Assembly: GCF_900537175.1 (NCBI RefSeq)
Contig: NZ_LS999833.1
Location: forward strand, 1,798,001 to 1,862,000
DNA length: 64,000 nucleotides
DNA from: Lentilitoribacter sp. Alg239-R112
Lineage (GTDB): Bacteria; Pseudomonadota; Alphaproteobacteria; Rhizobiales; Rhizobiaceae
Direction: 5' to 3'
Shown here piece after piece: positions 55,993 through 64,000 of the stretch. Positions within the stretch are counted from its first letter, which is position 1. The number at the start of each line of letters is the position of its first letter. Position numbers and translations under genes: made by a program. The notes beneath the pieces are model-generated. The model was not told the DNA's origin. It searched no databases and saw nothing but the letters and a program-made list of their open reading frames with translations.

Positions 55993-57108
55993 TTGGCAAA
56001 AATAACCTCTATATGTGTTAGGTTATTTCACATTCCGCTAGCAGAAGTGCTGGTCGACGCTAAGCATGGAAATCACACCCATTTCGAACTCATCACCACA
56101 ACAATACAACTCGATGACGGACGCGAGGGCACAGGATATACATACACGGGTGGTAAAGGCGGTTTTGCGATCAGTGCAATGATTGAGCATGACCTTGCAC
56201 CGTTTTTAATTGGAAAAGATGCCGAACCAATTGAAAAGCTCTACGAAGCGATGCTTTGGCATGTCCATTATGTAGCCAGAGGTGGCATCGCGTCATTTGC
56301 AATCTCAGCAGTTGATATAGCCTTATGGGATCTTAAAGGTAAAGAACTCGGCAAATCCCTTAAACAGATGGTCGGAAACACAAATTCCAGTTGCAAAGCA
56401 TATTGCGGTGGCATTGATTTGGCATTTTCACTACCGAAGCTCTCAAGTAGCGTTGAGAATTACCTTGAACGTGGTTTCAACGGCGTAAAAATTAAAGTCG
56501 GACAGCCAGAATTAAAGACAGACATTGATCGCGTAGAAGCAATACGAAAGCTTATCGGACCTGATTTAGCCTTCATGGTCGATGCAAATTATTCAATGGA
56601 AGTTGACCAAGCAATCGAAGCGGCAAATGCTTTTTCTGACTATGATATAAAATGGTTCGAAGAACCTATCATTCCCGATAATTATGAAGGCTACGCACAC
56701 ATCGCTACGATGACTGGAGTTCCATTAGCGATGGGTGAAAATCTACATACAATTCATGAATTTGGTTATGCACTAAACCAATCAAAACTGAGCTACATTC
56801 AGCTTGATGCTTCAAATTGCGGCGGAATAACCGGTTTCATGCAAGCCGCCAATTTGGCAAAATCCTTTGGTGTGCCTGTCTGTAGCCATGGCATGCAAGA
56901 ACTTCATGTCAGCCTTCTGTCGGGCATTCCAGATGCTGGGTGGTTAGAAGTGCATGCATTCCCGATTGAACATTATACTGAGCGTCCGCTGGTCATCGAA
57001 GACTGCCTTGCCATTGCACCAGACACACATGGAACCGGCGTGACGTTTAATTGGGAGAAGCTGGAAAAAGAAGATCTACTCTCCGCGAACATCCGGAGGG
57101 TTGCTTAA
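55993..57108 (+). CDS. Enolase-superfamily sugar-acid dehydratase (talarate/galactarate-like)
   Basis: 371 residues, mandelate racemase/muconate lactonising family. N-terminal capping domain; barrel with KIKVG (Lys pair), metal ligands in VDANYS, FEEPI and MGENLH, and the late His in [10 protein letters not shown]. The KxK-plus-His arrangement and GWLEVH end resemble L-talarate/galactarate dehydratases; substrate unproved. Start TTG at 55993 with AGGGAAG upstream. First gene of the TRAP cluster. Confidence 0.82.
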   Translation: MAKITSICVRLFHIPLAEVLVDAKHGNHTHFELITTTIQLDDGREGTGYTYTGGKGGFAISAMIEHDLAPFLIGKDAEPIEKLYEAMLWHVHYVARGGIASFAISAVDIALWDLKGKELGKSLKQMVGNTNSSCKAYCGGIDLAFSLPKLSSSVENYLERGFNGVKIKVGQPELKTDIDRVEAIRKLIGPDLAFMVDANYSMEVDQAIEAANAFSDYDIKWFEEPIIPDNYEGYAHIATMTGVPLAMGENLHTIHEFGYALNQSKLSYIQLDASNCGGITGFMQAANLAKSFGVPVCSHGMQELHVSLLSGIPDAGWLEVHAFPIEHYTERPLVIEDCLAIAPDTHGTGVTFNWEKLEKEDLLSANIRRVA

Positions 57109-57147
57109 CAGTTCAATTTTAAACGAACTCATTAATTGAATATATAA

Positions 57148-57176
57148 AATGTTCAGTTCGGAGGAACCTGTACATT
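57148..57176 (+). promoter_or_regulatory. Imperfect hairpin between the dehydratase and dctP genes
   Basis: AATGTTCAGTTC pairs with GAACCTGTACATT with one mismatch and one bulge, loop GGAG. A second small stem (TGGCGGC/GCTGCCA, 57240-57259) lies nearer dctP. No T-run; may be an operator or RNA processing site for dctP. Confidence 0.35.
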
Positions 57177-57293
57177 ACAAACATTCTAAAGATACATGAA
57201 AAACTTTGGAATTTAAGGTCATTACAAAGACCAACAATGTGGCGGCAATTTAGCTGCCAATAAAATGACTAAAGCAAAACTGGGAGGAACCTT

Positions 57294-58313
57294 ATGCTTA
57301 AAATACTAACACAAACATTGCTTGCAGGTGCAACTGCATTGGCATTTATGGCTGGCAGCGCAGCTGCGGAACAAACAAAGCTTCGCATTCAAACGCACTT
57401 TTCAACTGAAACACTATCTGGCAAAATGGCCGGAGAATTTATTGAAGACGTTAAGGCAATGTCCAACGGCGAAATTGAAATAGAAATGTTCTATTCAGGT
57501 GCCGTTGTTAAAGCAGCTGAGACATTTGACGCCGCTGCAACCGGTATCCTCGATTGCGACATGACAGGTGGCGCTTATCAAACTGGTAAAAACCCGGCAT
57601 TTCAGTTCGCTGGCGATTTAACCGGTGGTTACCAAAACCCATATCAGCAATATGCCTGGCTTCTTCACGGCGGTGGTTATGATGCGCTAAACAAACTCTA
57701 CAATGCCAATAATATGGAATTTGTAGGTTGGTGGATTCCAGGTCCTGAATCGCTATCTTCAACAAAACCATTTACAGGCGTTGCAGACCTTAAGGGCTGG
57801 AAATTCCGTTCACCTCCAGGTGTAATTACCAACATTTTCACAAAGCTTGGCGCTTCGCCAATTGTGATGGATTTCAACGAAATCTTTACAGCTCTTGAAA
57901 CTGGTATCATCGATGGCGCCGATGCGGCTAACTTGACCAACAATGTCGGTCTTGGCTTGTATGATATTGCGAATAACACAAACTATCCAGGTTTCCACTC
58001 AATGCCTGCTGATCACCTGGCTTGTCGCAAGGACATCTGGGATGCAATGCCAGCACACCATAAGGCAATTTTGAAAGTTGGTATGCAGGCACTTGGCCTG
58101 AAAAACTCAACAATCAACGAAGTTCAAAACGCTCAAACAGCAAAAGAACTGGCCGCAAAGGGTGTGAAACTAAATACTTGGTCTGATTCCGACATGGCAG
58201 TTTATCGTGGTGCCGTTCAAGAAGCTTGGACAGAATTTGCGACAACACCAGAAGCAAAAGAGCTTTTGGATAGTCACGTTTCTTTCCTTAAAGACCTTGG
58301 CGCAATGAAATAA
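57294..58313 (+). CDS. dctP: TRAP transporter binding protein DctP-like
   Basis: 339 residues. Signal peptide about 1-25 (ending GSAAAE). DctP fold with LRIQTHFSTETLSG, LKGWKFRSPPG and the carboxylate-binding Arg in that motif, then FNEIFTALETGIIDGAD. Delivers an acid sugar to the membrane subunits encoded two genes on. GGGAGGA ribosome site. A hairpin follows the stop. Confidence 0.9.
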   Translation: MLKILTQTLLAGATALAFMAGSAAAEQTKLRIQTHFSTETLSGKMAGEFIEDVKAMSNGEIEIEMFYSGAVVKAAETFDAAATGILDCDMTGGAYQTGKNPAFQFAGDLTGGYQNPYQQYAWLLHGGGYDALNKLYNANNMEFVGWWIPGPESLSSTKPFTGVADLKGWKFRSPPGVITNIFTKLGASPIVMDFNEIFTALETGIIDGADAANLTNNVGLGLYDIANNTNYPGFHSMPADHLACRKDIWDAMPAHHKAILKVGMQALGLKNSTINEVQNAQTAKELAAKGVKLNTWSDSDMAVYRGAVQEAWTEFATTPEAKELLDSHVSFLKDLGAMK

Positions 58314-58331
58314 CAGCCAAACTAAATTAGG

Positions 58332-58365
58332 TTGGCGGCAGTTGCAAAACACTGTCGCCAATTTT
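58332..58365 (+). terminator. Intercistronic hairpin with T4 after dctP
   Basis: TTGGCGGCAG (58332-58341), ten-base loop, CTGTCGCCAA (58352-58361), one G-U pair, then TTTT. Lies 18 bp after the dctP stop and before the next ORF. Likely lets dctP be made in excess over the downstream genes. Confidence 0.82.
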
Positions 58366-58382
58366 ATATGGGCACCCCAACT

Positions 58383-59549
58383 ATGAAAATCATCAAAGTA
58401 ACCAGTCATATTCTCCAATATGACATGCCGGAGCAACTTGGATATTCGCAACAATATTATGCGAAGCGAAGTGCGCATTTGGTTGAAGTAGAAACTGATG
58501 ATGGCATCACGGGTTGGGGAGAATGTTTTGGGCCAGGAAACATTGCAATCGCCAATAAATCCATTGTTGAGAATGTCATTCAACCCATGATCTTGGGTGA
58601 TGATCCGATGGATAGAGACGTCATCTGGCATAAAGTTTATAATCTCATGCGCGATCATGGGCAAAAAGGCATGCCGATGCAATCACTATCTGGTGTAGAT
58701 ATCGCCTTGTGGGACATAGCAGGCAAGGTTGCAAAACTTCCATTATACAAGCTCATTGGCGGTGCGCACAGAAAGGATATTTCCGTATATGGTTACGGAA
58801 TGATGCTGCGCCCAGAGCCCATAGAGCAACTCATCTCTCGGTTTGCGGACGAGGCTGCCGCAATTAAGGACATGGGCTTTTCAGCTACCAAGATGAAAAT
58901 TGGCATGGGTCCGAAGGATGACATTCGCCTGGCAGAAACCGTCCGATACAGTGTCGGGGATGATTTTCGTTTTATGGCTGATGCAAACCATTGCTACACG
59001 ACAAGCGACGCCTTCTACGTTGGCAGAGCGCTGGATGAATTAGGTGCTTATTGGTTTGAAGAACCAATTGCACCTGAGGATTTGGACGGTTATCGTGAAC
59101 TTCGACAAGGCTTGAAAGTTAATATTTCTGGCGGGGAAGCTGAATTTAACCGATGGGGTTGGCGCGGCCTTCTAGAGGCAAGAGGACTGGACATTGCCCA
59201 ACCGGAGGTCTGCGCATTGGGCGGAATTTCCGAATATCTACGAGTACTAGCCCTATGTCATGCGCATTTCACACCCGTAGTTAATCATGTGTGGGGTTCG
59301 GCAATCGCAGTTGCCACAAATATGCATCTCCTGATGGCAATGCCGGATTTACCGGGTGGATTGCACCCTTGGGAACCAATGCTTGAATTTGACACAACAG
59401 ATAACAAGTTCCGTGATGAGTTACTCACAACACCACTTGATATTCAATCACAGGTAAAACAGAATGGTGGACGCGTGGTAGCGCCCGTCGGAGACGGGTT
59501 AGGAGTGGAACCTGATCGAGATTTCATTCGCCATTATAAGATTCATTGA
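58383..59549 (+). CDS. Enolase-superfamily enzyme, D-galactarolactone cycloisomerase-like
   Basis: 388 residues. Mandelate racemase family, with a strong resemblance to Agrobacterium Gci: AHLVEVETDDGITGWGECFGPG, KMKIGMG, MADANHCY, FEEPIAPED, SGGEAEF and VVNHVWGSAIAVATNMHL. Gci isomerises galactarolactone; another lactone or aldarate is possible. ATG 58383 matches the family start; ATG 58368 is an alternative, and a TTG at 58332 lies in the hairpin. No clear ribosome site. Confidence 0.82.
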   Translation: MKIIKVTSHILQYDMPEQLGYSQQYYAKRSAHLVEVETDDGITGWGECFGPGNIAIANKSIVENVIQPMILGDDPMDRDVIWHKVYNLMRDHGQKGMPMQSLSGVDIALWDIAGKVAKLPLYKLIGGAHRKDISVYGYGMMLRPEPIEQLISRFADEAAAIKDMGFSATKMKIGMGPKDDIRLAETVRYSVGDDFRFMADANHCYTTSDAFYVGRALDELGAYWFEEPIAPEDLDGYRELRQGLKVNISGGEAEFNRWGWRGLLEARGLDIAQPEVCALGGISEYLRVLALCHAHFTPVVNHVWGSAIAVATNMHLLMAMPDLPGGLHPWEPMLEFDTTDNKFRDELLTTPLDIQSQVKQNGGRVVAPVGDGLGVEPDRDFIRHYKIH

Positions 59550-59563
59550 TGGGAGGGGCTAAA

Positions 59564-60412
59564 TTGGACGAGAAAACTGGTGGTCTAAAGGAGTGGATAT
59601 ACCCATTTGCATTCATTTTTTGTGCTGGTTGGGTCATATGGCACGGGCCTGCATACATTCTTGATTTTGTACCCCATGATAATGAAAGCATGGTTGCACA
59701 GATGACAGAACTGCATCAGCGCAAAGACGTTTCACCCGGCCTATCTGGCCTCTTCGGCGGATTAACAGATATTATAGATTGGATTGCGCTTCTACTCGTT
59801 CCAGTATTTTTCTATCTTGGTATGCGATCTTTAATGCTAGCGACAATGGAATTTCAACAATATAGTCGCGCCGATAAATTCGCAATGTTCATTGGCCGCA
59901 TCACCATGATCTTGATCATTTCCATGACATTGATCATGCTATACGAGGTTTTACTACGTTATGCGATTGAGGCTCCAACCCTTTGGGCCAACGAGCTGAC
60001 TCTTTGGATTGCAGGCTTTGTCTTTATGCTGTCGGGTATTTATGCCATGCAACAGCGCAGCCACATACGTATTTTTATCATCTATGACATCATGCCCAGA
60101 TGGGCTCAACATGTATGCGACACCATATCAGTTACACTGCTTTGGTTCTTTGCTGCCTGTCTGGTTTTTGGAAGTTACAATCAAGTCTTCATCATCAAAT
60201 TTTATCGCTGGCAGACGTTTGGAACCGCGTTTGACCCACCCATTCCAGCGACAATTCAACCAATGATCTTGATCACTGTTTGCCTCATTTCTTTGCAAGC
60301 GCTGCTTAACTTGATAGCCGATTGGAACCGAGATCCATCAGAGATTATCGAAAAAGATGTTATCGACGAAGAAGAACTTGAAGCGATCAAAAAAAGCGTA
60401 GGGGCAAGTTAA
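59564..60412 (+). CDS. dctQ: TRAP transporter small permease DctQ-like
   Basis: 282 residues from a TTG that has GGGAGGGG five bases upstream; an ATG at 59549 (five residues more) is possible but would contain that site. Long DctQ variant: an extra N-terminal helix (FAFIFCAGWVIWHGPAYIL), a soluble stretch, then the four-helix core (WANELTLWIAGFVFMLSGIYAMQQRSHIR region). Overlaps dctM by one base (TAATG). Confidence 0.85.
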   Translation: MDEKTGGLKEWIYPFAFIFCAGWVIWHGPAYILDFVPHDNESMVAQMTELHQRKDVSPGLSGLFGGLTDIIDWIALLLVPVFFYLGMRSLMLATMEFQQYSRADKFAMFIGRITMILIISMTLIMLYEVLLRYAIEAPTLWANELTLWIAGFVFMLSGIYAMQQRSHIRIFIIYDIMPRWAQHVCDTISVTLLWFFAACLVFGSYNQVFIIKFYRWQTFGTAFDPPIPATIQPMILITVCLISLQALLNLIADWNRDPSEIIEKDVIDEEELEAIKKSVGAS

Positions 60413-62040
60413 TGGATATAGGAACTATATCAATAGTATTGGTTATCGGACTAGTCTTTCTGCTGGGTATCGGCATGCCGCTTGGATTTGCATCTGCGGT
60501 CCTTGCAGCGCTTGTAATGATCATGAAATTTGAGCCAAATATTCTCGTCGATCCTCTTAGTTTTGGTGAGGGCATGCTGACGGGACGTCCGGGAACAGGT
60601 GCGCTCTATATTCTAACTCAAAAAATCTATGACTTGATGACAGAATATGTACTCATATCAGTCCCCTTGTTTATATTCATGGCAGCCTTGTTGGAACGTT
60701 CAGGCGTTGCGAAACAAATGTATGATAGTCTGGATTTCTGGATGTCGCGTATGCGCGGCGGCATCGCCATTGTTACCTCTCTTATGGCTGTTTTAATGGC
60801 TGCAATGTCAGGTATTATTGGTGGCGAAGTGGTATTACTTGGCCTGATCGCACTGCCGCAGATGCTGCGCCTTGGCTACAATCAAAATTTGGCGATCGGT
60901 ACAATCTGCGCTTCCGGCTCACTTGGCACCATGATTCCACCCTCAATTGTTTTGATCATTTACGGTTTGATAACCGAAACATCTATTAAGGCACTATTCA
61001 CTGGCGCTTTTTTACCGGGCTTCATGCTTGCAAGCTTCATTATCCTATACATTATCATCCGTACACAACTTGATCCTTCACAAGCACCATTACCTGAACC
61101 TAAAGAAGGAGATCCAGAAGGCAGCGAGAAGGCTGTTATGTTCTGTGGGTTCCTATCCATTCTGGTTGCCAGTGCAACGACTCTACTGCTGGCCCGAGTA
61201 GCCTTCCTCACCCTAACCGAACGTAATGTTCCCACCGGTGAGAATTTCGAACCACCAGCCTTAGGCATGCTAGATCAGGCGCCATATATGATCGGTATAC
61301 TGATGATCGCATTGGCGTTCATATTCTTTGTTGTCGGGATTGAAAAAACAAAAAGTGGTTGGAAACATGGCAAAGGTTTAGTTCCGCCACTTACTGTTAT
61401 CGGCATTGTACTCGGCTCAATTTATGGCGGCATAACAGGCATCACAGAGGCCGCGGGCATGGGTGCTTTGGCTGTCTTTGGCATTGCTGCATTACGGGGT
61501 GAAGCGTCCGTCGAACTCGTATGGGTCAGCCTTATGCGCACCCTACGTTCAACCGGCACAATTATTTGGGTTACAGTGGGTGCGGCAGCTTTGGCAGGCG
61601 CATACACGCTTGCAGGTGGGCCGGCCTATATCGCACAATTAATTGTTGGCGCGGAAATGCCAACAATGGTGGTCATCCTGACAATGATGGTCATTCTACT
61701 GTTCATGGGTGCTTTCATGGATTGGGTCGGAATTGTCTTGCTCATCATTCCTGTTTTCCTACCTATCGTGAAGAAATTACCAATTGATGAGATTGGCTTT
61801 ATCGGCCAACTTTCGCCTCAACATGTATCAATTTGGTTTGGTGTTCTGTTCTGCATGAATATGCAGGTTAGCTTCTTGTCGCCGCCATTTGGACCAGCGG
61901 CTTTCTATCTGAAATCAGTTGCACCATCGCATATTTCACTAACAGACATTTTCAGAGGTTTCTTACCATTTATCGGTGTTCAATTACTGGCATTGATGGT
62001 CCTCCTCATATGGCCATCGATTGTTACGTTATTGCTCTAA
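60412..62040 (+). CDS. dctM: TRAP transporter large permease DctM-like
   Basis: 542 residues, about twelve or more membrane helices. Family motifs LLGIGMPLGFASAVLAAL at the start, GTMIPPSIVLIIYGLITE in the middle and FLSPPFGPAAFYLKS near the end. It is longer than a standard 430-residue DctM owing to a central loop and extra helices (about 215-330). Forms the sodium-driven channel with DctQ. Confidence 0.9.
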   Translation: MDIGTISIVLVIGLVFLLGIGMPLGFASAVLAALVMIMKFEPNILVDPLSFGEGMLTGRPGTGALYILTQKIYDLMTEYVLISVPLFIFMAALLERSGVAKQMYDSLDFWMSRMRGGIAIVTSLMAVLMAAMSGIIGGEVVLLGLIALPQMLRLGYNQNLAIGTICASGSLGTMIPPSIVLIIYGLITETSIKALFTGAFLPGFMLASFIILYIIIRTQLDPSQAPLPEPKEGDPEGSEKAVMFCGFLSILVASATTLLLARVAFLTLTERNVPTGENFEPPALGMLDQAPYMIGILMIALAFIFFVVGIEKTKSGWKHGKGLVPPLTVIGIVLGSIYGGITGITEAAGMGALAVFGIAALRGEASVELVWVSLMRTLRSTGTIIWVTVGAAALAGAYTLAGGPAYIAQLIVGAEMPTMVVILTMMVILLFMGAFMDWVGIVLLIIPVFLPIVKKLPIDEIGFIGQLSPQHVSIWFGVLFCMNMQVSFLSPPFGPAAFYLKSVAPSHISLTDIFRGFLPFIGVQLLALMVLLIWPSIVTLLL

Positions 62041-62056
62041 TATAAGGACAAGCTCG

Positions 62057-63004
62057 ATGATTAACGAAAGTCAGGTCGAAACATTTAAAAATCAAGGCTA
62101 CCTTGTTGTCGAGGATCTATTGGATCAAAAAACGCTCCGTGCGATTCATCAGGAATATAGCGAGTTGATGGATGAACTATATGAAACATGGTGGCGCGAA
62201 GGAAAGCTTGAAAAAACACCAGATAATTTGAGTTTCTGGGAAAAACTTGATTGTGCCTATCAAGGAGGATTTGACTGGTATCAACCATTTGATATCAGCC
62301 TGCCTCATTCCAATATCACCGACAAAACGCCCATACATATTGGTCCAGCAGTGTTTGCCATGGCTACGCACAAAAATATTCTTGATATGGTTGAAAAGCT
62401 TATAGGCCCCGAAATTACATCTAACCCAATACAACATGTGCGGATCAAACCACCACAACAATCGGTGTCAAATTCTGAAAACCGAGCACACGTGATCGCT
62501 ACAGATTGGCACCAAGATATGGGGGTTACGTTGCAGGAAGCAGATAAAACAGAGTTTGTAACCGTTTGGCTCGCAATTAAAGACGCAACAATTGAGAATG
62601 GATGTCTTCAAGTTGCAGCTGGAAATTATGACCAGATGCTGCCGCATTGCTCAAAAACGCAAGTTGGAATTGCAGATAAATTTATACCTTCCGGCAAAAC
62701 AACACCTACGCCTGTTAAGGCTGGTGGAGCTGTGATTTTTCACCCTCTTACACCACATTCTTCATTGGCAAATAACAGCGATGGATATAGGTGGTCGTTT
62801 GATCTTCGATATAATGTAACAGGACAACCAACCGGGCGTAGCCAATTCCCTAGTTTTGTTGCACGTTCAAAAAACAATCCAAAAACAGAATTAAAGGACT
62901 GGAAGGTTTGGAAAAAAATGTGGGAAGATACACGTCACAAACTAGCACACGCCGACCATATCCCTCAGCATCGCTGGAATTCTGATAGTCCCTATTGTGC
63001 ATAA
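62057..63004 (+). CDS. Phytanoyl-CoA dioxygenase (PhyH) family oxygenase
   Basis: 315 residues, Fe(II)/2-oxoglutarate double-stranded beta-helix. Metal ligands are His and Asp in TDWHQDMG and the distal His in LTPHSSLAN; the 2-oxoglutarate Arg is likely in YRWSFDLRY. Hydroxylates an unknown small substrate. The ATG at 62057 has AAGGA eight bases before it and avoids a long overlap with dctM. Its place behind a TRAP carrier suggests action on the imported compound. Confidence 0.83.
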   Translation: MINESQVETFKNQGYLVVEDLLDQKTLRAIHQEYSELMDELYETWWREGKLEKTPDNLSFWEKLDCAYQGGFDWYQPFDISLPHSNITDKTPIHIGPAVFAMATHKNILDMVEKLIGPEITSNPIQHVRIKPPQQSVSNSENRAHVIATDWHQDMGVTLQEADKTEFVTVWLAIKDATIENGCLQVAAGNYDQMLPHCSKTQVGIADKFIPSGKTTPTPVKAGGAVIFHPLTPHSSLANNSDGYRWSFDLRYNVTGQPTGRSQFPSFVARSKNNPKTELKDWKVWKKMWEDTRHKLAHADHIPQHRWNSDSPYCA

Positions 63005-64000
63005 TGTAATCAATAAAACGCAGGCCGTCCGAATTGCGATCATGGGTGCGGGATTAATTGGGGAGCGCCATGCGCGACTTGCTGAGGCGCATCCAGATGT
63101 GGAGCTCGCAGCTATTATTGATCCAGACCCCAAAAAAAGCACATTAGCCGCTGAATTGAATTGTGAGCATTTCAATTCTCTGACAGACATTGCACCCAAC
63201 ATTTGCGATGCAGTTGTCATAGCAACCCCTAATTCAGACCATCTAAAGTCAGGCCTCCAATGCCTTGAAATGGGTTTGCCTTGCCTGATCGAAAAACCAA
63301 TCGCAGACACCGTCGAAAATGCGGAGAAATTAGCTGTAGCATTTGAAAATCAGAACATTCCGTTGTTAATCGGTCATCACCGTCGATATCATCATTTTTC
63401 AACTCGAGCTAAGGACATCATAGAAAAAAATAAACTTGGGCGACCTATTTTAGCGTCCATAATTTGGGCGGTACGGAAACCAGATTCTTACTTCAAACAG
63501 GGAGTTTGGCGAACCAAATCAGACGGCGGTCCACTTTTAATAAACTTTATCCATGAGGCAGATCTGCTCCTCTATATATTTGGTAAAGTTATTAATGTTC
63601 AGGCCACAACATCAAATAGGCAGCGCAAACAAAGTGTAGAAGATACGGCTGCAATTATATTGACGTTTGAAACAGGCGTAATTGCGACGGTTGTTTTGAG
63701 CGATACTGCGCTTACCCCTTGGAGTTTTGAGGGCGCGTGTGGTGAAAACCCAAACATTGCCGAAACTGGTATTTCCTCATGGAGAATTGGCTGTACTGAG
63801 GGGGCTTTCGATTTTCCAAACCTAAACATTTGGACAGATAGCGAAAACGGAATTGGAGACTGGTCCCGTAAGCTTAAATCACAAACTCAGCAAGTGAGCC
63901 AAGTAGATCCACTTTATGACCAGCTATCACACTTTGTGGAGTTAATACGCGGCACGGCAAAAAAACCAATCTGTAGCGGTCGTGACGGTTTAGAAGCGCT
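62997..64000 (+). CDS. Gfo/Idh/MocA family oxidoreductase, 3' end missing
   Basis: About 334 residues visible, open to the right edge. GTG start at 62997, 8 bases inside the PhyH gene; no other start keeps the first beta strand. Rossmann motif IAIMGAGLIGERHARLAE, the EKP motif (LIEKPIADT) with the catalytic Lys, and the HEADLL motif that carries the substrate-site Asp/His. NAD(P)-dependent oxidation of a sugar or inositol-like compound is the family role. Part of the TRAP operon. Confidence 0.88.
   Translation, partial: MHNVINKTQAVRIAIMGAGLIGERHARLAEAHPDVELAAIIDPDPKKSTLAAELNCEHFNSLTDIAPNICDAVVIATPNSDHLKSGLQCLEMGLPCLIEKPIADTVENAEKLAVAFENQNIPLLIGHHRRYHHFSTRAKDIIEKNKLGRPILASIIWAVRKPDSYFKQGVWRTKSDGGPLLINFIHEADLLLYIFGKVINVQATTSNRQRKQSVEDTAAIILTFETGVIATVVLSDTALTPWSFEGACGENPNIAETGISSWRIGCTEGAFDFPNLNIWTDSENGIGDWSRKLKSQTQQVSQVDPLYDQLSHFVELIRGTAKKPICSGRDGLEA

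Noticed and set aside
62021..62056. Upstream start for the PhyH gene inside dctM
   Set aside because: The ATG at 62057 has a correctly spaced AAGGA and matches the family's N-terminus.

Overview
The window looks like chromosome of an AT-rich alphaproteobacterium, probably a marine-type member of the Hyphomicrobiales/Rhodobacterales side of the class. This is inferred from family resemblance and gene content: a His-tailed ZnuC with Zur, spermidine made by the carboxynorspermidine route, a fused PntA, a ROK-controlled xylose ABC transporter, and TRAP, TTT and TctDE systems. I could not compare it with any database. It is densely packed with catabolic and transport operons. I saw no rRNA, tRNA, insertion sequence, phage or CRISPR array. 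TTG start codons are frequent and often backed by good Shine-Dalgarno sequences.

Layout. 1-0.7 kb: 3'-truncated PhoR-like kinase. 0.9-2.1 kb: MFS transporter. 2.1-5.5 kb: zinc uptake, with znuA facing znuC-znuB-zur across two Zur-box-like palindromes; ZnuA carries ten copies of a His/Asp-rich nonapeptide. 5.5-10.7 kb: polyamine operon speA, carboxynorspermidine synthase, nspC, speB (arginine to spermidine). 10.8-12.3 kb: ROK sugar kinase and a DUF1499 protein. 12.4-15.5 kb: pntAB transhydrogenase. 15.9-25.1 kb: xylose locus (xylFHG, a ROK regulator coupled to a di-haem cytochrome and a calcium-binding-repeat CRTAC1/UnbV protein, and xylB). 25.2-35.3 kb: purine catabolism (allA, ureidoglycine aminohydrolase, a puuE-uraD fusion, LysR regulator, puuD, uraH, xdhABC). 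35.4-38.6 kb: CpxP-like protein, Cpx-like two-component system and a rhodanese, headed by a perfect CpxR-type box. 38.6-41.0 kb: glpD-glpR. 41.2-46.6 kb: probable L-fucose (or similar deoxyhexose) oxidation genes with a double-helix-turn-helix GntR regulator. 46.6-53.0 kb: tctCBA transporter, an orphan binding protein and tctDE. 53.1-64.0 kb: sugar-acid cluster with a TIM-barrel isomerase, 3-hydroxyisobutyrate-dehydrogenase-like enzyme, GntR regulator, two enolase-superfamily enzymes, a TRAP transporter, a PhyH oxygenase and a truncated Gfo/Idh/MocA oxidoreductase.

How it fits together. The window is mostly nutrient scavenging: zinc, xylose, purines, deoxyhexoses and acid sugars each have an uptake or oxidation set next to their own regulator. 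A recurring design is that the gene for the abundant periplasmic protein comes first and is followed by a strong hairpin before the membrane genes (xylF, tctC, dctP, and the CpxP-like gene). The least explained elements are the di-haem oxidoreductase plus CRTAC1 pair in the xylose locus, the UxaA-type dehydratase in the fucose-like set, the double-HTH regulator, and a small unknown gene behind a perfect 17-bp palindrome.
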